This document shows positions 8,758-17,244 of a DNA stretch of 64,000 nucleotides, one piece after another. The DNA is from Bacillota bacterium (GTDB taxonomy: Bacteria > Bacillota > Clostridia > Lachnospirales > Lachnospiraceae), in contig JAEWYQ010000070.1 in NCBI GenBank assembly GCA_023395555.1, forward strand, positions 1 through 64,000, given 5' to 3'. How positions within the stretch are numbered: the stretch's first letter is position 1; each line of letters opens with the position of its first letter. The notes under the pieces are model-generated. The model was not told the DNA's origin. It worked only from the letters and a program-made list of their open reading frames with translations, and searched no databases. The position numbers were made by a program, and so were the translations under genes.

Positions 8758-8800
8758 CGTCAGTTCGTAACCTTCCTGACGTAAAACAAAACTAAAGGAG
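8758..8800 (+). promoter_or_regulatory. PreQ1-I riboswitch
   Basis: The stem CGTCAG/CTGACG (8758-8763 and 8776-8781) encloses the loop TTCGTAACCTTC. It is followed by an A-rich tail, AAAACAAAACTAA, running straight into AGGAG. This is the compact class-I preQ1 aptamer layout, in which the tail folds back as a pseudoknot. The tail ends in the ribosome-binding site, so control is probably translational. The downstream gene, a queuosine-precursor transporter, fits. Confidence 0.85.
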
Positions 8801-8807
8801 AATAAGA

Positions 8808-9326
8808 ATGAACAAAACAAAGATCCAATTCATCACGGAGGCTGCTATTATTGCGGCCATCTATACTGTACTGGTGCTGGTATTCCAGTTCAGTTCCTTC
8901 GGTCCCATTCAGTTCAGAATCGCAGAGGCTCTGACCATCCTTCCCTACTTCACTCCTGCTGCCATCCCCGGCGTAACTCTTGGCTGCTTTCTGAGTGCGG
9001 TATGGTCCGGTGCACATGTTCTGGATATGGTATTCGGTTCCCTGGCCACTTTGATCGGAGCCATTCTATCCTATCAATTAAGGCGTCATAAGTACCTGGT
9101 ACCCATCCCTCCCATTGTGGCCAACGCGTTAATCATCCCCTGGGTTCTCCGGTATACCATTGATTCCAAGGATTCTATCCCGTACATGATGCTTACCGTC
9201 GGACTCGGTGAGGTGTGTGCCGCCGGCTTCCTTGGCCTGATGCTGCTGTTTGCCCTGAATAGGATAAAACATATCATATTTCCTGACCGTAATACGATTG
9301 TACCAAAGCTTAAATCTCACAAATAA
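8808..9326 (+). CDS. queT: Queuosine-precursor (preQ) transporter, QueT family
   Basis: 172-aa integral membrane protein of the QueT family, with about five hydrophobic segments. Characteristic stretches are QFRIAEALTILPYF near residues 39-52 and PGVTLGCFLSAVWSG near 56-70. Family members are substrate-binding (S) components of ECF-type vitamin importers that bring in queuosine precursors. The energising ECF module is not nearby, as is usual for group II ECF systems. The preQ1-I aptamer immediately upstream supports both the function and feedback control. A terminator follows at 9342. Confidence 0.88.
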   Translation: MNKTKIQFITEAAIIAAIYTVLVLVFQFSSFGPIQFRIAEALTILPYFTPAAIPGVTLGCFLSAVWSGAHVLDMVFGSLATLIGAILSYQLRRHKYLVPIPPIVANALIIPWVLRYTIDSKDSIPYMMLTVGLGEVCAAGFLGLMLLFALNRIKHIIFPDRNTIVPKLKSHK

Positions 9327-9341
9327 AGTCTTAGCAGATAC

Positions 9342-9397
9342 AAAAAGGCGCGTTGCAAACCAACATTTTCGGTTAGGATACAGCGTGTCTTTTTTTT
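9342..9397 (+). terminator. Terminator of queT
   Basis: A long stem pairs AAAAAGGCGCGTTG with CAGCGTGTCTTTTT (some G-U pairs), with an inner AACC/GGTT, followed by a run of T. Confidence 0.8.
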
Positions 9398-9601
9398 CTG
9401 CATAAAAACAGGACCTGCAAATAAATATCTGCGAAAGCTTTGTACCGTAAGCTTTGTACGATGGCGCAAGATTATGCTTTAGACGGAATAGCATTATGTA
9501 CATGTTATCTTCCAATCTATACATTTAAAGTAGTATTCTATTGTAGTATAGTAAAAAAGTCATCTGTTACAGAAAAACATCTAACGAATGGAGGAAATGA
9601 T

Positions 9602-10039
9602 ATGGAGAATTTTCATGCTGAATGGGCGGCTTGTCTGTTAGAAGGAATAGAAGATAATTGTTCTCCAGAAATAAAACATGCCTGTTTGGAGCGTTGTGCC
9701 GGTTTACATTACAGGGTAAATGATATGGATCAGTTGCTTGAGAAATACGTTGGAGACTTGGATCACTTCATTGATTTCCTGCATAGGGAATATGGATGGA
9801 TTATTCGTATTGATCATGAGAATAAAAGATTATTGGTTGATGAGAATAAAAATTATTGCGTATGCCCCATAACAACGGCGCTCCAGGGCAAAGTATCTCC
9901 AGCACTTTGCGATTGCTCGGCACATTATGCCAGAAAAATGTTTTCAAAAGTTTTAGGGAGACAAGTATCCGCAAAAGTACAGCGTTCTTTTTTAAGAGAC
10001 GGCTTATCCTGTGTTTATGAAATCAGTATTATTGAATAA
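9602..10039 (+). CDS. Cys-rich protein of unknown function
   Basis: 145-aa protein; the start at 9602 is set by GGAGG 8 nt upstream. An open frame extends 160 nt further 5' but has no ribosome-binding site. Seven Cys are visible. The C-terminal half has CVCP near residue 89 and CDCS near 107, then the RDGLSCVYEI end, an arrangement resembling small metal- or redox-binding domains. No membrane segment is present. I do not recognise the family. Upstream, GTAGTAT occurs twice 13 bp apart (9530, 9543), possibly an operator. A terminator follows. Confidence 0.65.
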   Translation: MENFHAEWAACLLEGIEDNCSPEIKHACLERCAGLHYRVNDMDQLLEKYVGDLDHFIDFLHREYGWIIRIDHENKRLLVDENKNYCVCPITTALQGKVSPALCDCSAHYARKMFSKVLGRQVSAKVQRSFLRDGLSCVYEISIIE

Positions 10040-10052
10040 TCGCTATAGTGAT

Positions 10053-10088
10053 GGGCAGGCTACATATTTTAACAGCCTGCCCTTTTTT
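10053..10088 (+). terminator. Rho-independent terminator
   Basis: GGGCAGGCT and AGCCTGCCC form a perfect 9-bp stem with a 12-nt loop, followed by TTTTTT. It serves the rightward Cys-rich gene. Confidence 0.85.
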
Positions 10089-10154
10089 ATTCTATAGACT
10101 TTTTATTTTATAGTTTAACGATCTCTTTTTTTTATCTTCAAAAAATCTCCTGCC

Positions 10155-11552
10155 CTACAGCTCGCAGTTATTCACAGTTCTGGGGAAGGGAACTACATCC
10201 CGGATATTGCCCATTCCCGTCAGATACATGACGCAGCGCTCAAAGCCCAGCCCAAAGCCCGCATGTCTGGCGGAACCGTATTTTCTCAGATCAAGGTAGA
10301 ACTCATAGTCCTCCTTGTTCAGCTTCATCTCTTCCATTCTGCGAACCAGCTTGTCGTAATCATCCTCTCTCTGGCTTCCGCCGATGATCTCACCGATGCC
10401 GGGAACCAGCAGATCCATGGCCGCCACAGTCTTGTTGTCCTCATTGAGCTTCATATAGAAGGCCTTGATATCCTTCGGATAATCCGTTACAAATACCGGC
10501 TTTTGGTATACCTGTTCCGTCAGATAGCGTTCATGCTCCGTCTGGAGGTCACAGCCCCAATATACCTTGTAATCAAAATTATCATTGTTCTTCTCCAGAA
10601 TGGAGATCGCTTCCGTATAGGTAACATGCCCGAAATCAGAATTCATCACATGATTCAGCCGCTCTAACAAGCCCTGATCGATGAACTGGTTGAAGAACTG
10701 CATCTCAAGGGGCGCATGCTCCAGCACATAGCTTATTACATATTTGAGCATTCCCTCTGCCAGAGCCATATCATCCTTCAGATCCGCGAAGGCAATCTCC
10801 GGCTCAATCATCCAGAACTCGGCTGCATGACGGGTGGTGTTGGAATTCTCAGCACGGAAGGTGGGTCCAAAGGTGTAGATATTCTTGAACGCCATGGCAT
10901 AGGTCTCACCGTTTAGCTGCCCGCTTACCGTAAGATTGGTTTCCTTTCCGAAGAAATCCTGTTCCGTATCAATTGATCCGTCGGCAGTTCTCGGCAGGTT
11001 ATCCAGATCAAGGGTGGTTACCCGGAACATCTCTCCGGCGCCCTCGCAGTCGCTTCCGGTGATAATCGGAGTATGAACATAGACAAAATCCCTGTCCTGG
11101 AAATACTGGTGAATCGCATAGGCGATTAAGGAACGCACACGGAACACCGCCTGAAAGGTGTTGGTTCTTGCACGCAGGTGGGTCTGGGTTCTCAGATACT
11201 CCAGGGTATGCCTCTTCTTCTGAAGCGGGTACTCCGATGTGGAAGCGCCCTCCAGAACAATCTCCTCCGCCTGGATTTCAAAAGGCTGCTTTGCCTGGGG
11301 TGTGGCTACCAGCTGACCCTTCACAATAATGGCAGACCCCACATTCAGCTTGGAGATCGCCGAAAAATTCTCCAGCTTATCATGATATACCACCTGCAAA
11401 GTGTCAAAATAGGTACCGTCATTCAATACAATAAAACCGAAGGTCTTGGAATCTCTGACGCTTCGGATCCATCCTCCCACGGATACCTGCTTTCCAATAT
11501 ATTGCTCCTTGTTCCGGAACAATTCTCTTACATCAACTAAATCCATACTCAT
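10155..11552 (-). CDS. asnS: Asparaginyl-tRNA synthetase
   Basis: 465-aa class IIb aminoacyl-tRNA synthetase that charges tRNA-Asn. The N-terminal OB-fold anticodon-binding domain (~1-110) starts [19 protein letters not shown]. Class II motif 2 is [12 protein letters not shown] near residue 227, and motif 3 ([15 protein letters not shown]) lies near 440. The GGSQRE stretch near 400 fits AsnRS rather than AspRS, and the length is typical. AAAGGAG precedes the ATG at 11552; a second ATG two codons later is equally possible. Confidence 0.95.
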   Translation of the reverse strand: MSMDLVDVRELFRNKEQYIGKQVSVGGWIRSVRDSKTFGFIVLNDGTYFDTLQVVYHDKLENFSAISKLNVGSAIIVKGQLVATPQAKQPFEIQAEEIVLEGASTSEYPLQKKRHTLEYLRTQTHLRARTNTFQAVFRVRSLIAYAIHQYFQDRDFVYVHTPIITGSDCEGAGEMFRVTTLDLDNLPRTADGSIDTEQDFFGKETNLTVSGQLNGETYAMAFKNIYTFGPTFRAENSNTTRHAAEFWMIEPEIAFADLKDDMALAEGMLKYVISYVLEHAPLEMQFFNQFIDQGLLERLNHVMNSDFGHVTYTEAISILEKNNDNFDYKVYWGCDLQTEHERYLTEQVYQKPVFVTDYPKDIKAFYMKLNEDNKTVAAMDLLVPGIGEIIGGSQREDDYDKLVRRMEEMKLNKEDYEFYLDLRKYGSARHAGFGLGFERCVMYLTGMGNIRDVVPFPRTVNNCEL

Positions 11553-11656
11553 AAACTCCTTTGTTTATAGTCATTTTATATCAATTCCATTATTCCTGTT
11601 TCATATGACGGGCCTGGCGGCTCGTCTTGAATATTATAGCACATGATCGGAAGATT

Positions 11657-12376
11657 TCAATAGTTTCCCGCAATTGCCTTCAGTATATCCCGCCTGGACC
11701 GGCTTTCACACTCCAGGTAATTGACCGCCTCCTGAATCCTCCCCAGCTCATGGGCATCCGAATTCGTTATGATCCTGCACTGCTTCAGATAGGGATTCCT
11801 CCCGCTAAGCTCCTCATACCTGTCCGGATTAGCGAGCTCTGCCGCTTGAAAATCTGCCTCCGGCGCAATGAAACCCAGATTGGACAGCAGGCTGTTGGAG
11901 CTTTTGTCAATGTGGGCGGGAAGATATACGCCCCGGTACTCCTTCATCAGCGCCCCCAGATCATCAAAGGAAATATCCGTGGCATTAATCAGAAGAAAAG
12001 GCTCCGTACCCGTGACCCGGTCTTCCTCGTCACAGATCTCCTGCTTGCCGAAGATACTCTCCTCATTGGGTATTTTCATCAATTTGGAATAGACATATTC
12101 ATCAAAGCGGAGTGCGTCAGAAAGCGCTTCAAACAAGCACAGCGCATGAACCTCCTCCATGGTGGTCAGCTCCATCCCAGGTATGGCGGCAATGCCGTAT
12201 TCCTCCGCCAGCTTTAAGACCGCCGGACAGTTCCGACAGGAATTATGATCGGTAACCGCAATAATGTCCAGGCCCTTTAACGCCGACATACCCACAATAT
12301 TACCGGGTGTCATATCCTCATCCCCGCAGGGAGACAAGCAGGAATGGATATGAAGATCATAGAACAGCTTATGCAT
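11657..12376 (-). CDS. PHP-domain phosphoesterase
   Basis: 239-aa PHP-family metal-dependent phosphoesterase. Motifs are DLHIHSC near residue 7, VTDHNS near 43, E in GMELTT, AHIDKSS near 155 and TNSDAHE near 208, all metal-binding His/Asp positions of the PHP fold. The ATG at 12376 overlaps the stop of the preceding DRTGG gene by 8 bp (ATGCATAA), indicating coupling; the longer reading frame upstream is an out-of-frame shadow. PHP genes recur in clostridial hydrogenase regulatory clusters, but the substrate is not known. Confidence 0.85.
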   Translation of the reverse strand: MHKLFYDLHIHSCLSPCGDEDMTPGNIVGMSALKGLDIIAVTDHNSCRNCPAVLKLAEEYGIAAIPGMELTTMEEVHALCLFEALSDALRFDEYVYSKLMKIPNEESIFGKQEICDEEDRVTGTEPFLLINATDISFDDLGALMKEYRGVYLPAHIDKSSNSLLSNLGFIAPEADFQAAELANPDRYEELSGRNPYLKQCRIITNSDAHELGRIQEAVNYLECESRSRRDILKAIAGNY

Positions 12377-12704
12377 GAAGCTTTTGGTAGACCAGTATGG
12401 CGGCTTCAAAAATGGGCAGCTCCGCCTCCAGGACTGTGATGCCCTGCTGCTTCGCCTTGCTCTGCGCCGCCTCGTCCAGATGGCTTCCCTCTGCCAGGAT
12501 AATACAAGCCGCGTCGGCCAGAGCAGCCACCGCCAGCGTATTGACATTTCCCATTACCGTGACCCAGGCCGAATCCGCAGGCATCCTGCTCATGGCAACA
12601 CTCAGCAGGTCACAGCAATAAGGTACGGAAATCTCCCGTTCCGTATTATCTCCCTCGTTCACCAGTTTCAAGCTTCCATCCTGAATTAATTCTCTTACCT
12701 TCAT
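12369..12704 (-). CDS. DRTGG-domain protein (first of two)
   Basis: 111-aa protein consisting of a single DRTGG-like domain. The start at 12704 is preferred because of GGAAGG upstream; the 30 residues before it come from repeat sequence. DRTGG domains accompany CBS domains and P-loop enzymes such as phosphotransacetylase and are thought to bind ligands. This one has VTVMGNVNTLAVAALADAAC in the core. It overlaps the PHP gene by 8 bp and belongs to the same leftward cassette as the sensory hydrogenase. Confidence 0.7.
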   Translation of the reverse strand: MKVRELIQDGSLKLVNEGDNTEREISVPYCCDLLSVAMSRMPADSAWVTVMGNVNTLAVAALADAACIILAEGSHLDEAAQSKAKQQGITVLEAELPIFEAAILVYQKLHA

Positions 12705-12727
12705 TCTTCTACCTTCCCAGCTTTTTG

Positions 12728-12806
12728 TTTCTGCTGCTTTTATTCTGCTGTCTTTATTCTGCAATCTTTGTTCTGCTCCCTTGTTCTGCTGCAATGTATT
12801 CTGCTG
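12728..12806 (-). repeat. Degenerate ~13-14-bp tandem repeats in a 5' leader
   Basis: On the plus strand TTCTGCTGxxxTTTA-like units recur at least six times. In the mRNA sense they read CAGCAGAATAAAG-like, purine-rich and unstructured, directly before the DRTGG gene. Most units keep the core CAGCAGAA or a close variant. Confidence 0.65.
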
Positions 12807-12873
12807 TAATCTACTCTATAGCAATTTCTTCTGCGATAATTTATGTACTATATCCTCCTGCTGTAACCCTGAA

Positions 12874-14157
12874 CTACTTTATCCGGTCCAGCTTCAGCAT
12901 CTCTTCTGAAAGCTTATGGATATAATCCCTAAGGATATGGATACAATCCTCTTCCTTTGCAACCCCTCTGACAATATCCTCTGCCAGAGCCTTACAGGTA
13001 GGTGCTCCGCAGGAGCCGCAATCCAGACCCGGAAACCTCCCGCACAGCTCTTCCACTCTGGTCATATTGGCAATGCTTTCCTTCATGTCCTTCCCCAGCT
13101 TGAATACCGGCTCATACTCCACTTCACCGGTCCAGAATTTATCCTCATGGGCACCGCTGATCAAGTGGGAACAGGCCACCGGAAGATACTTCCTCAGCCG
13201 TTTCAGCTTCACCTTGGCCAGATAAGGATTCTCCACGGTCAGCACGCCTCCCACACAGCCTCCCGCACAGGCATTCAGCTCAATGAATTCCAGCCGGTCA
13301 AACTTCTGATCCTCCAGATCCTCCAGAATCTTGATAACATTCTCGATCCCGTCTGCGGCCAGATAATTATCCGTAAGCAGGCTGGCGGCTTCCCCGCCGG
13401 TGCTGCCCCATCCAATTCCGATCCGCCCCGATATGCTAAGCTCTTCCACATCATCGATGCTCTGCTTCATTAAGGGCAGGAGAATCGGATACACCTCCTT
13501 AATGGCAAGAACACCGTCTATTTCACTGTGGTCAATGCCGATGGGCGCTTTTACCGCCGTCATCTTCGCCGGGCAGGGAGAGATAAAAATAATCCCGATC
13601 TTCTCCCTGGGAAGTCCGGTTTTTTCCATCGCTTTATGCTTTGCCATGGAAGCAGCCAGATCCACCGGTGCATTGATCGGTAACAGGTGTTCAATCAGAT
13701 TGGGAAAACGAACTTGTATCAAACGCACAACAGAGGGGCAGGCCGTACTGATTACCGGCCATTTCTCCTTATGCTCCGCCACATATTTTCTGCTCATCTC
13801 AGAGACAAGCTCCGCCGCTCCGCTTACCTCATACACATCATCAAAGCCCATTTTTTTCAGAGCTGTGAGGACGATATTAACATCCTCCAGGTAATTGAAC
13901 TGTCCGTAAAGGGACGGTGCAGGCAGCGCCACGGTATATTCAAATTTCTTCATGATATCGGGGGAGTCATAGGTAGCTTCCTTTGCATGATGAGGACAAA
14001 TGCGGATACATTCCCCGCAATCGATACAGAATTCCTTGGTGATTACCGCTTTCCCGTTTCTTACTCTGATGGCCTGTGTGGGACAGCGTTTAATGCAATT
14101 AATGCATCCCATACATAAGTCTTCCTTCAAGCGGACCGAAGTAAAAAATTTACCCAT
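12874..14157 (-). CDS. Sensory-type [FeFe]-hydrogenase-like iron-sulfur protein
   Basis: 427-aa protein. Residues ~13-60 hold two [4Fe-4S] motifs (CMGCINCIKRCP and CIDCGECIRICP). The core has the [FeFe]-hydrogenase large-subunit elements: TACPS near 138, PCPAK near 196 and NACAGGCVGG near 297. Near 378-388 is LDCGSCGAPTC, a PF04060-type [4Fe-4S] domain. The usual TSCCP motif reads STACP, so the proton-relay Cys is Ala while the cluster-ligand Cys is kept. The overall arrangement resembles putative sensory hydrogenases (HydS, groups C/D). The start at 14157 follows GGGGGGAAG. It probably senses H2 or redox state for the neighbouring hydABC operon. Confidence 0.8.
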   Translation of the reverse strand: MGKFFTSVRLKEDLCMGCINCIKRCPTQAIRVRNGKAVITKEFCIDCGECIRICPHHAKEATYDSPDIMKKFEYTVALPAPSLYGQFNYLEDVNIVLTALKKMGFDDVYEVSGAAELVSEMSRKYVAEHKEKWPVISTACPSVVRLIQVRFPNLIEHLLPINAPVDLAASMAKHKAMEKTGLPREKIGIIFISPCPAKMTAVKAPIGIDHSEIDGVLAIKEVYPILLPLMKQSIDDVEELSISGRIGIGWGSTGGEAASLLTDNYLAADGIENVIKILEDLEDQKFDRLEFIELNACAGGCVGGVLTVENPYLAKVKLKRLRKYLPVACSHLISGAHEDKFWTGEVEYEPVFKLGKDMKESIANMTRVEELCGRFPGLDCGSCGAPTCKALAEDIVRGVAKEEDCIHILRDYIHKLSEEMLKLDRIK

Positions 14158-14306
14158 CGTTTCTTCCCCCCTTATACTTCCGTCAGACAAAATGCCGGCA
14201 TTCATCACATATCATGTCGGTCTGAATATCGCTCCATTTCCATGAAGGTATATACCTTCCTTCATTATAACTCCCAAGGGCAGGAAAATCTGCCCCTTTA
14301 TTTAAA

Positions 14307-14729
14307 CTACATCTTCACCTTCATCACGACCGTAGTTCCGACTCCAACGATACTTTCAATCTTGAACTCATCGCTGTATTTTCTCATATTGGGCAATCCC
14401 ATACCGGCTCCAAAGCCCAGAGAACGGATATTATCCGGCGCCGTGGAATAACCCGCCTGCATGGCAAGCTCAATATCTGTGATCCCCGGTCCCTGATCCT
14501 TTAAGGTCATCTCGATCTCCTCCGGAGATACGACCACATCGATAATGCCTCCGGTAGCATGGATCACCATATTGATTTCACCTTCATACATAGCAATCGC
14601 CACCTTGCGTACGATCTCCGGAGCCACTCCCATCTTCTTCAGACTGCTCTTCAGACTGCTGGAGGCCTCCCCTGCCCGTGTGAAATCACCCGCTGGAACC
14701 ACGTAGGACATGTGTATTGTGTCACTCAT
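14307..14729 (-). CDS. RsbW/SpoIIAB-like HATPase (anti-sigma-type kinase)
   Basis: 140-aa stand-alone GHKL ATPase domain. The N box has EGEINMVIHATGG near residue 49, then DQGPGI near 78 (G1) and GFGAGMGLPNMRKYSDEF near 103 (G2), as in RsbW/SpoIIAB anti-sigma kinases. It overlaps the preceding DRTGG gene by 4 bp (ATGA). Partner switching or phosphotransfer to DRTGG partners is conceivable but inferred. Stand-alone HATPases of this type recur in clostridial hydrogenase clusters. Confidence 0.8.
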   Translation of the reverse strand: MSDTIHMSYVVPAGDFTRAGEASSSLKSSLKKMGVAPEIVRKVAIAMYEGEINMVIHATGGIIDVVVSPEEIEMTLKDQGPGITDIELAMQAGYSTAPDNIRSLGFGAGMGLPNMRKYSDEFKIESIVGVGTTVVMKVKM

Positions 14730-15079
14730 TTATAATCCAGACCCCCTCGCAAGCCTTTTTCATACAGCATACCGCAAGCCGCAAACATACGGTGCCCCGT
14801 GGATAAAATGACAATCTCCTTTTCCCTTGCCATTTCAATCATTGCTTCATCCGGCATCTTGCCCCGGACAAATACAATGCAGACAATGTCCATCATCTCA
14901 CAGGTACGGATCACCTGAAGATTACAAAGCCCTGTCAGCAATACCGACTGATCCTTCATAAATGCCAGAACATCGCTCATCATGTCAGAGCCGCAGGCAG
15001 TGTGAACCTCCCTGTCCTTCCATTCCTCTCCGACAATATATTGCGCCTGCAGTATCGATCTGATATCCTCAATGTTCAT
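14726..15079 (-). CDS. DRTGG-domain protein (second copy)
   Basis: 117-aa single-domain DRTGG-like protein, paralogous in layout to the one at 12369. The start at 15079 is preferred because of GGAGG 7 nt upstream. The stop overlaps the HATPase start (ATGA). The N-terminus MNIEDIRSILQAQ is a helical cap, and the core contains VLLTGLCNLQVIRTCEMM. It is probably a ligand-binding or partner protein for the HATPase; ligand unknown. Confidence 0.7.
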   Translation of the reverse strand: MNIEDIRSILQAQYIVGEEWKDREVHTACGSDMMSDVLAFMKDQSVLLTGLCNLQVIRTCEMMDIVCIVFVRGKMPDEAMIEMAREKEIVILSTGHRMFAACGMLYEKGLRGGLDYK

Positions 15080-15141
15080 ACATAGTCCTCCGTTTATTTT
15101 ATAAAAAAGCGTACGCAACACCTTTTGACGCTTTCATCATT

Positions 15142-16458
15142 TTAAGGATTTACGTTTGCAGCTGTCCCGCAGAACACTTCAAAGGAGCTGGTCGGCAGCT
15201 TCTTAGCCATAACAAGTGCCGTATTGGCATTGGCAAGAACCGTCTGAAACTCCTGCCGGCCCCGCTGAAGGGTAATTCCAATGCTGGCGGTGAGACCGTT
15301 TTTGGTATATGCATAGGGGTGCAGCGCTTCCAATGCCTTGCACAGCCGTTCTGCTTTATTATAAATCAGGGTATCCGCCGAAATGTTTTTGATAAATACC
15401 ACAAACTCACTCTGGCCCGCCCGTCCGATAATATCTGTAGTACGAAACTGCCTTATTAAAAGAGTCCCCACCGTCGTCAGAATATTCTCTCCCTCGATAG
15501 CCCTCCTGATTTCATTAAGATTCTTATAATTGCGGATATCGATCAGCATCAGCGCGGATAAGGTATCCGAGTCCTGTTTATGAAGAGCCTCCTGAATCAT
15601 AACCTCCATGGCTTCCTTGGTGCAAACCCCGGTCAAGGCATCAATAGACGGCTGATACGGCTCCTCCTCCGAAGCCTTCTCCATTGTATTAATCAGTGCC
15701 AGCTTTCCTACTACCTTATGAGGGTTGCGGTTTTCTCCAAAAATAATGGAAGCATAGCAGATATACCAGCAGGACCTGCCATCCTTAGGAATCAGCCTCA
15801 TTTCAAACCGGACCTGTTTTCTTCCCCCCATTACGCTGTTGAATATTCCCACTACCGCCGGAAGTTCATCCGGATGAATGATCTTTGTTTTTTCCAGCCT
15901 CTTGCGAAAGCCGGATATCACCGGATCCTTGCCGAATATCTCCCGGAAAATCTCCGAAAAGCTCAGGGTATCCGTAGCAATCTCATATTCAAAATATAAT
16001 TCCCTGGACAATTCGGTAATTGCCCGGTTATACTCCACCGCCTGCTCCAGTTCTTTATACTGAAGCATGATGCTTGTAACATCAACTGTCATGCAGGCAT
16101 ATACAGGGACAGGCTTTGCCCCCACCGAATACGTTTCCTGTATTCGGTTTCCCGTAATCAGAATCCATTTAAAGCTGCCATCCTCCTGAAGACTGCGAAA
16201 ATGAAAGCTGATCATACGGTCTTTTCTATTCTTCTGGGAGGCAATCTGCTGGGTCACAAAAATCACATCTCCGGAGTATACCATGCGAAGGAGCATCTGA
16301 GGCCCCTTCCCTCCCTTTTCCACCATGTTCCTCACCAGGGAATAAAAGGTGTCAGAGGCAGATAGAATGGTCAGCATATCATCCATTGCTAATTTTACAA
16401 TTCCCCCCGGTGCCGACATCAACAAATCGTTCATCCATAATTTATCTAATTCATCCAT
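15142..16458 (-). CDS. PAS-PAS-GGDEF-like signalling protein, degenerate active site
   Basis: 438-aa protein that opens the leftward cassette. Two PAS-like sensor domains (~10-120 and ~145-255) are followed by a GGDEF domain (~265-435). The diguanylate cyclase signature (GG[DE]EF) reads AGQSEF, losing the first Gly and the Asp/Glu, so catalysis is unlikely. It more plausibly binds GTP or c-di-GMP, or relays a signal. No membrane segment is seen, so it is cytosolic. AAGG precedes the start. A good promoter lies at 16514-16542. Confidence 0.8.
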   Translation of the reverse strand: MDELDKLWMNDLLMSAPGGIVKLAMDDMLTILSASDTFYSLVRNMVEKGGKGPQMLLRMVYSGDVIFVTQQIASQKNRKDRMISFHFRSLQEDGSFKWILITGNRIQETYSVGAKPVPVYACMTVDVTSIMLQYKELEQAVEYNRAITELSRELYFEYEIATDTLSFSEIFREIFGKDPVISGFRKRLEKTKIIHPDELPAVVGIFNSVMGGRKQVRFEMRLIPKDGRSCWYICYASIIFGENRNPHKVVGKLALINTMEKASEEEPYQPSIDALTGVCTKEAMEVMIQEALHKQDSDTLSALMLIDIRNYKNLNEIRRAIEGENILTTVGTLLIRQFRTTDIIGRAGQSEFVVFIKNISADTLIYNKAERLCKALEALHPYAYTKNGLTASIGITLQRGRQEFQTVLANANTALVMAKKLPTSSFEVFCGTAANVNP

Positions 16459-16513
16459 TTAGTACACCTTTCTTACATCTGCCAGAGTTCTCCCCGCTAT
16501 TGGGGTAACTATA

Positions 16514-16542
16514 ATTATAATACAATTTGTTGGCGTTTACAA
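16514..16542 (-). promoter_or_regulatory. Promoter of the leftward signalling cassette
   Basis: On the minus strand TTGTAA (16542-16537), a 17-bp spacer and TATAAT (16519-16514). It is placed ~55 nt upstream of the GGDEF-like gene and is divergent from the hydABC promoter. Confidence 0.65.
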
Positions 16543-16691
16543 TCTATGAATACAAGCCTCTTAAAGTTGCCATTCAGCCTGTTATGCCGCTGTGATCCTG
16601 TCCCTGAGAAAGTCAGTCATCTTATACATATTTATTCCCACAATAATACATTTGGTTGTTAATTATTTTTGTAGATTTTTTAACACATTTA

Positions 16692-16700
16692 TGATATAAT
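16692..16700 (+). promoter_or_regulatory. Extended -10 promoter of the hyd operon
   Basis: TGATATAAT (TG at 16692-16693, TATAAT at 16695-16700) without a good -35. The inverted repeat TTGTG-GCGA-CACAA (16710-16723) lies just downstream in the leader and may be an operator. No complete Rex site was found. Confidence 0.55.
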
Positions 16701-16745
16701 GTCAATTGTTTGTGGCGACACAATTTATCTTAAGGAGGTTTAAAA

Positions 16746-17240
16746 ATGGGATCGCAAATTAACACAGTACCATTTGCAGGAACAAAAGAGCAGGAAGCCC
16801 AACTCTTAAAGATCATCGCGGATCATAAGGAGCAGCAGGGCGCTCTGATGCCCATTCTGCAAAAGGCACAGGATATCTACGGTTATCTTCCCATCGAAGT
16901 TCAGACCGTCATTTCCAACGAATTGAATGTTCCCCTGGAGAAAGTCTACGGCATCGTAACATTCTATTCTCAATTTTCACTGAATCCAAAGGGCAAGTTC
17001 AACATCTCCGTATGCCTTGGGACCGCCTGTTACGTTAAGGGAGCCGGAGATCTTTTCAATAAGCTCCAGGAGCTTCTCGGCGTAGAGGACGGAGGCTGCA
17101 CAAAGGACGGTAAGTTTTCCCTGGAATCCTGCCGCTGCATCGGCGCCTGCGGACTTGCACCGGTCTTAACCGTCAACGAGGATGTATACGGCAAGCTGAC
17201 CGTTGATGATCTGCAAGGTATTTTAGCAAAATACGAATAG
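16746..17240 (+). CDS. hydC: Electron-bifurcating hydrogenase subunit HydC (NuoE-like)
   Basis: 164-aa thioredoxin-like [2Fe-2S] protein of the NuoE family. Helical N-terminus (~1-75), then a thioredoxin-like fold carrying the four cluster cysteines: CLGTAC near residue 95 and CRCIGACG near 131. It is the small subunit of the cytosolic NAD-linked hydrogenase and passes electrons near the FMN site of HydB. AAGGAGG precedes the start. It opens the operon and is followed 4 nt later by the HATPase gene. Confidence 0.9.
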   Translation: MGSQINTVPFAGTKEQEAQLLKIIADHKEQQGALMPILQKAQDIYGYLPIEVQTVISNELNVPLEKVYGIVTFYSQFSLNPKGKFNISVCLGTACYVKGAGDLFNKLQELLGVEDGGCTKDGKFSLESCRCIGACGLAPVLTVNEDVYGKLTVDDLQGILAKYE

Positions 17241-17244
17241 TATT

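Noticed and set aside
16650..16700. Rex-type operator before hydC
   Set aside because: TTGTTAAT is only a half-site; the nearest TTAACA is about 23 bp away, too far for a Rex palindrome.
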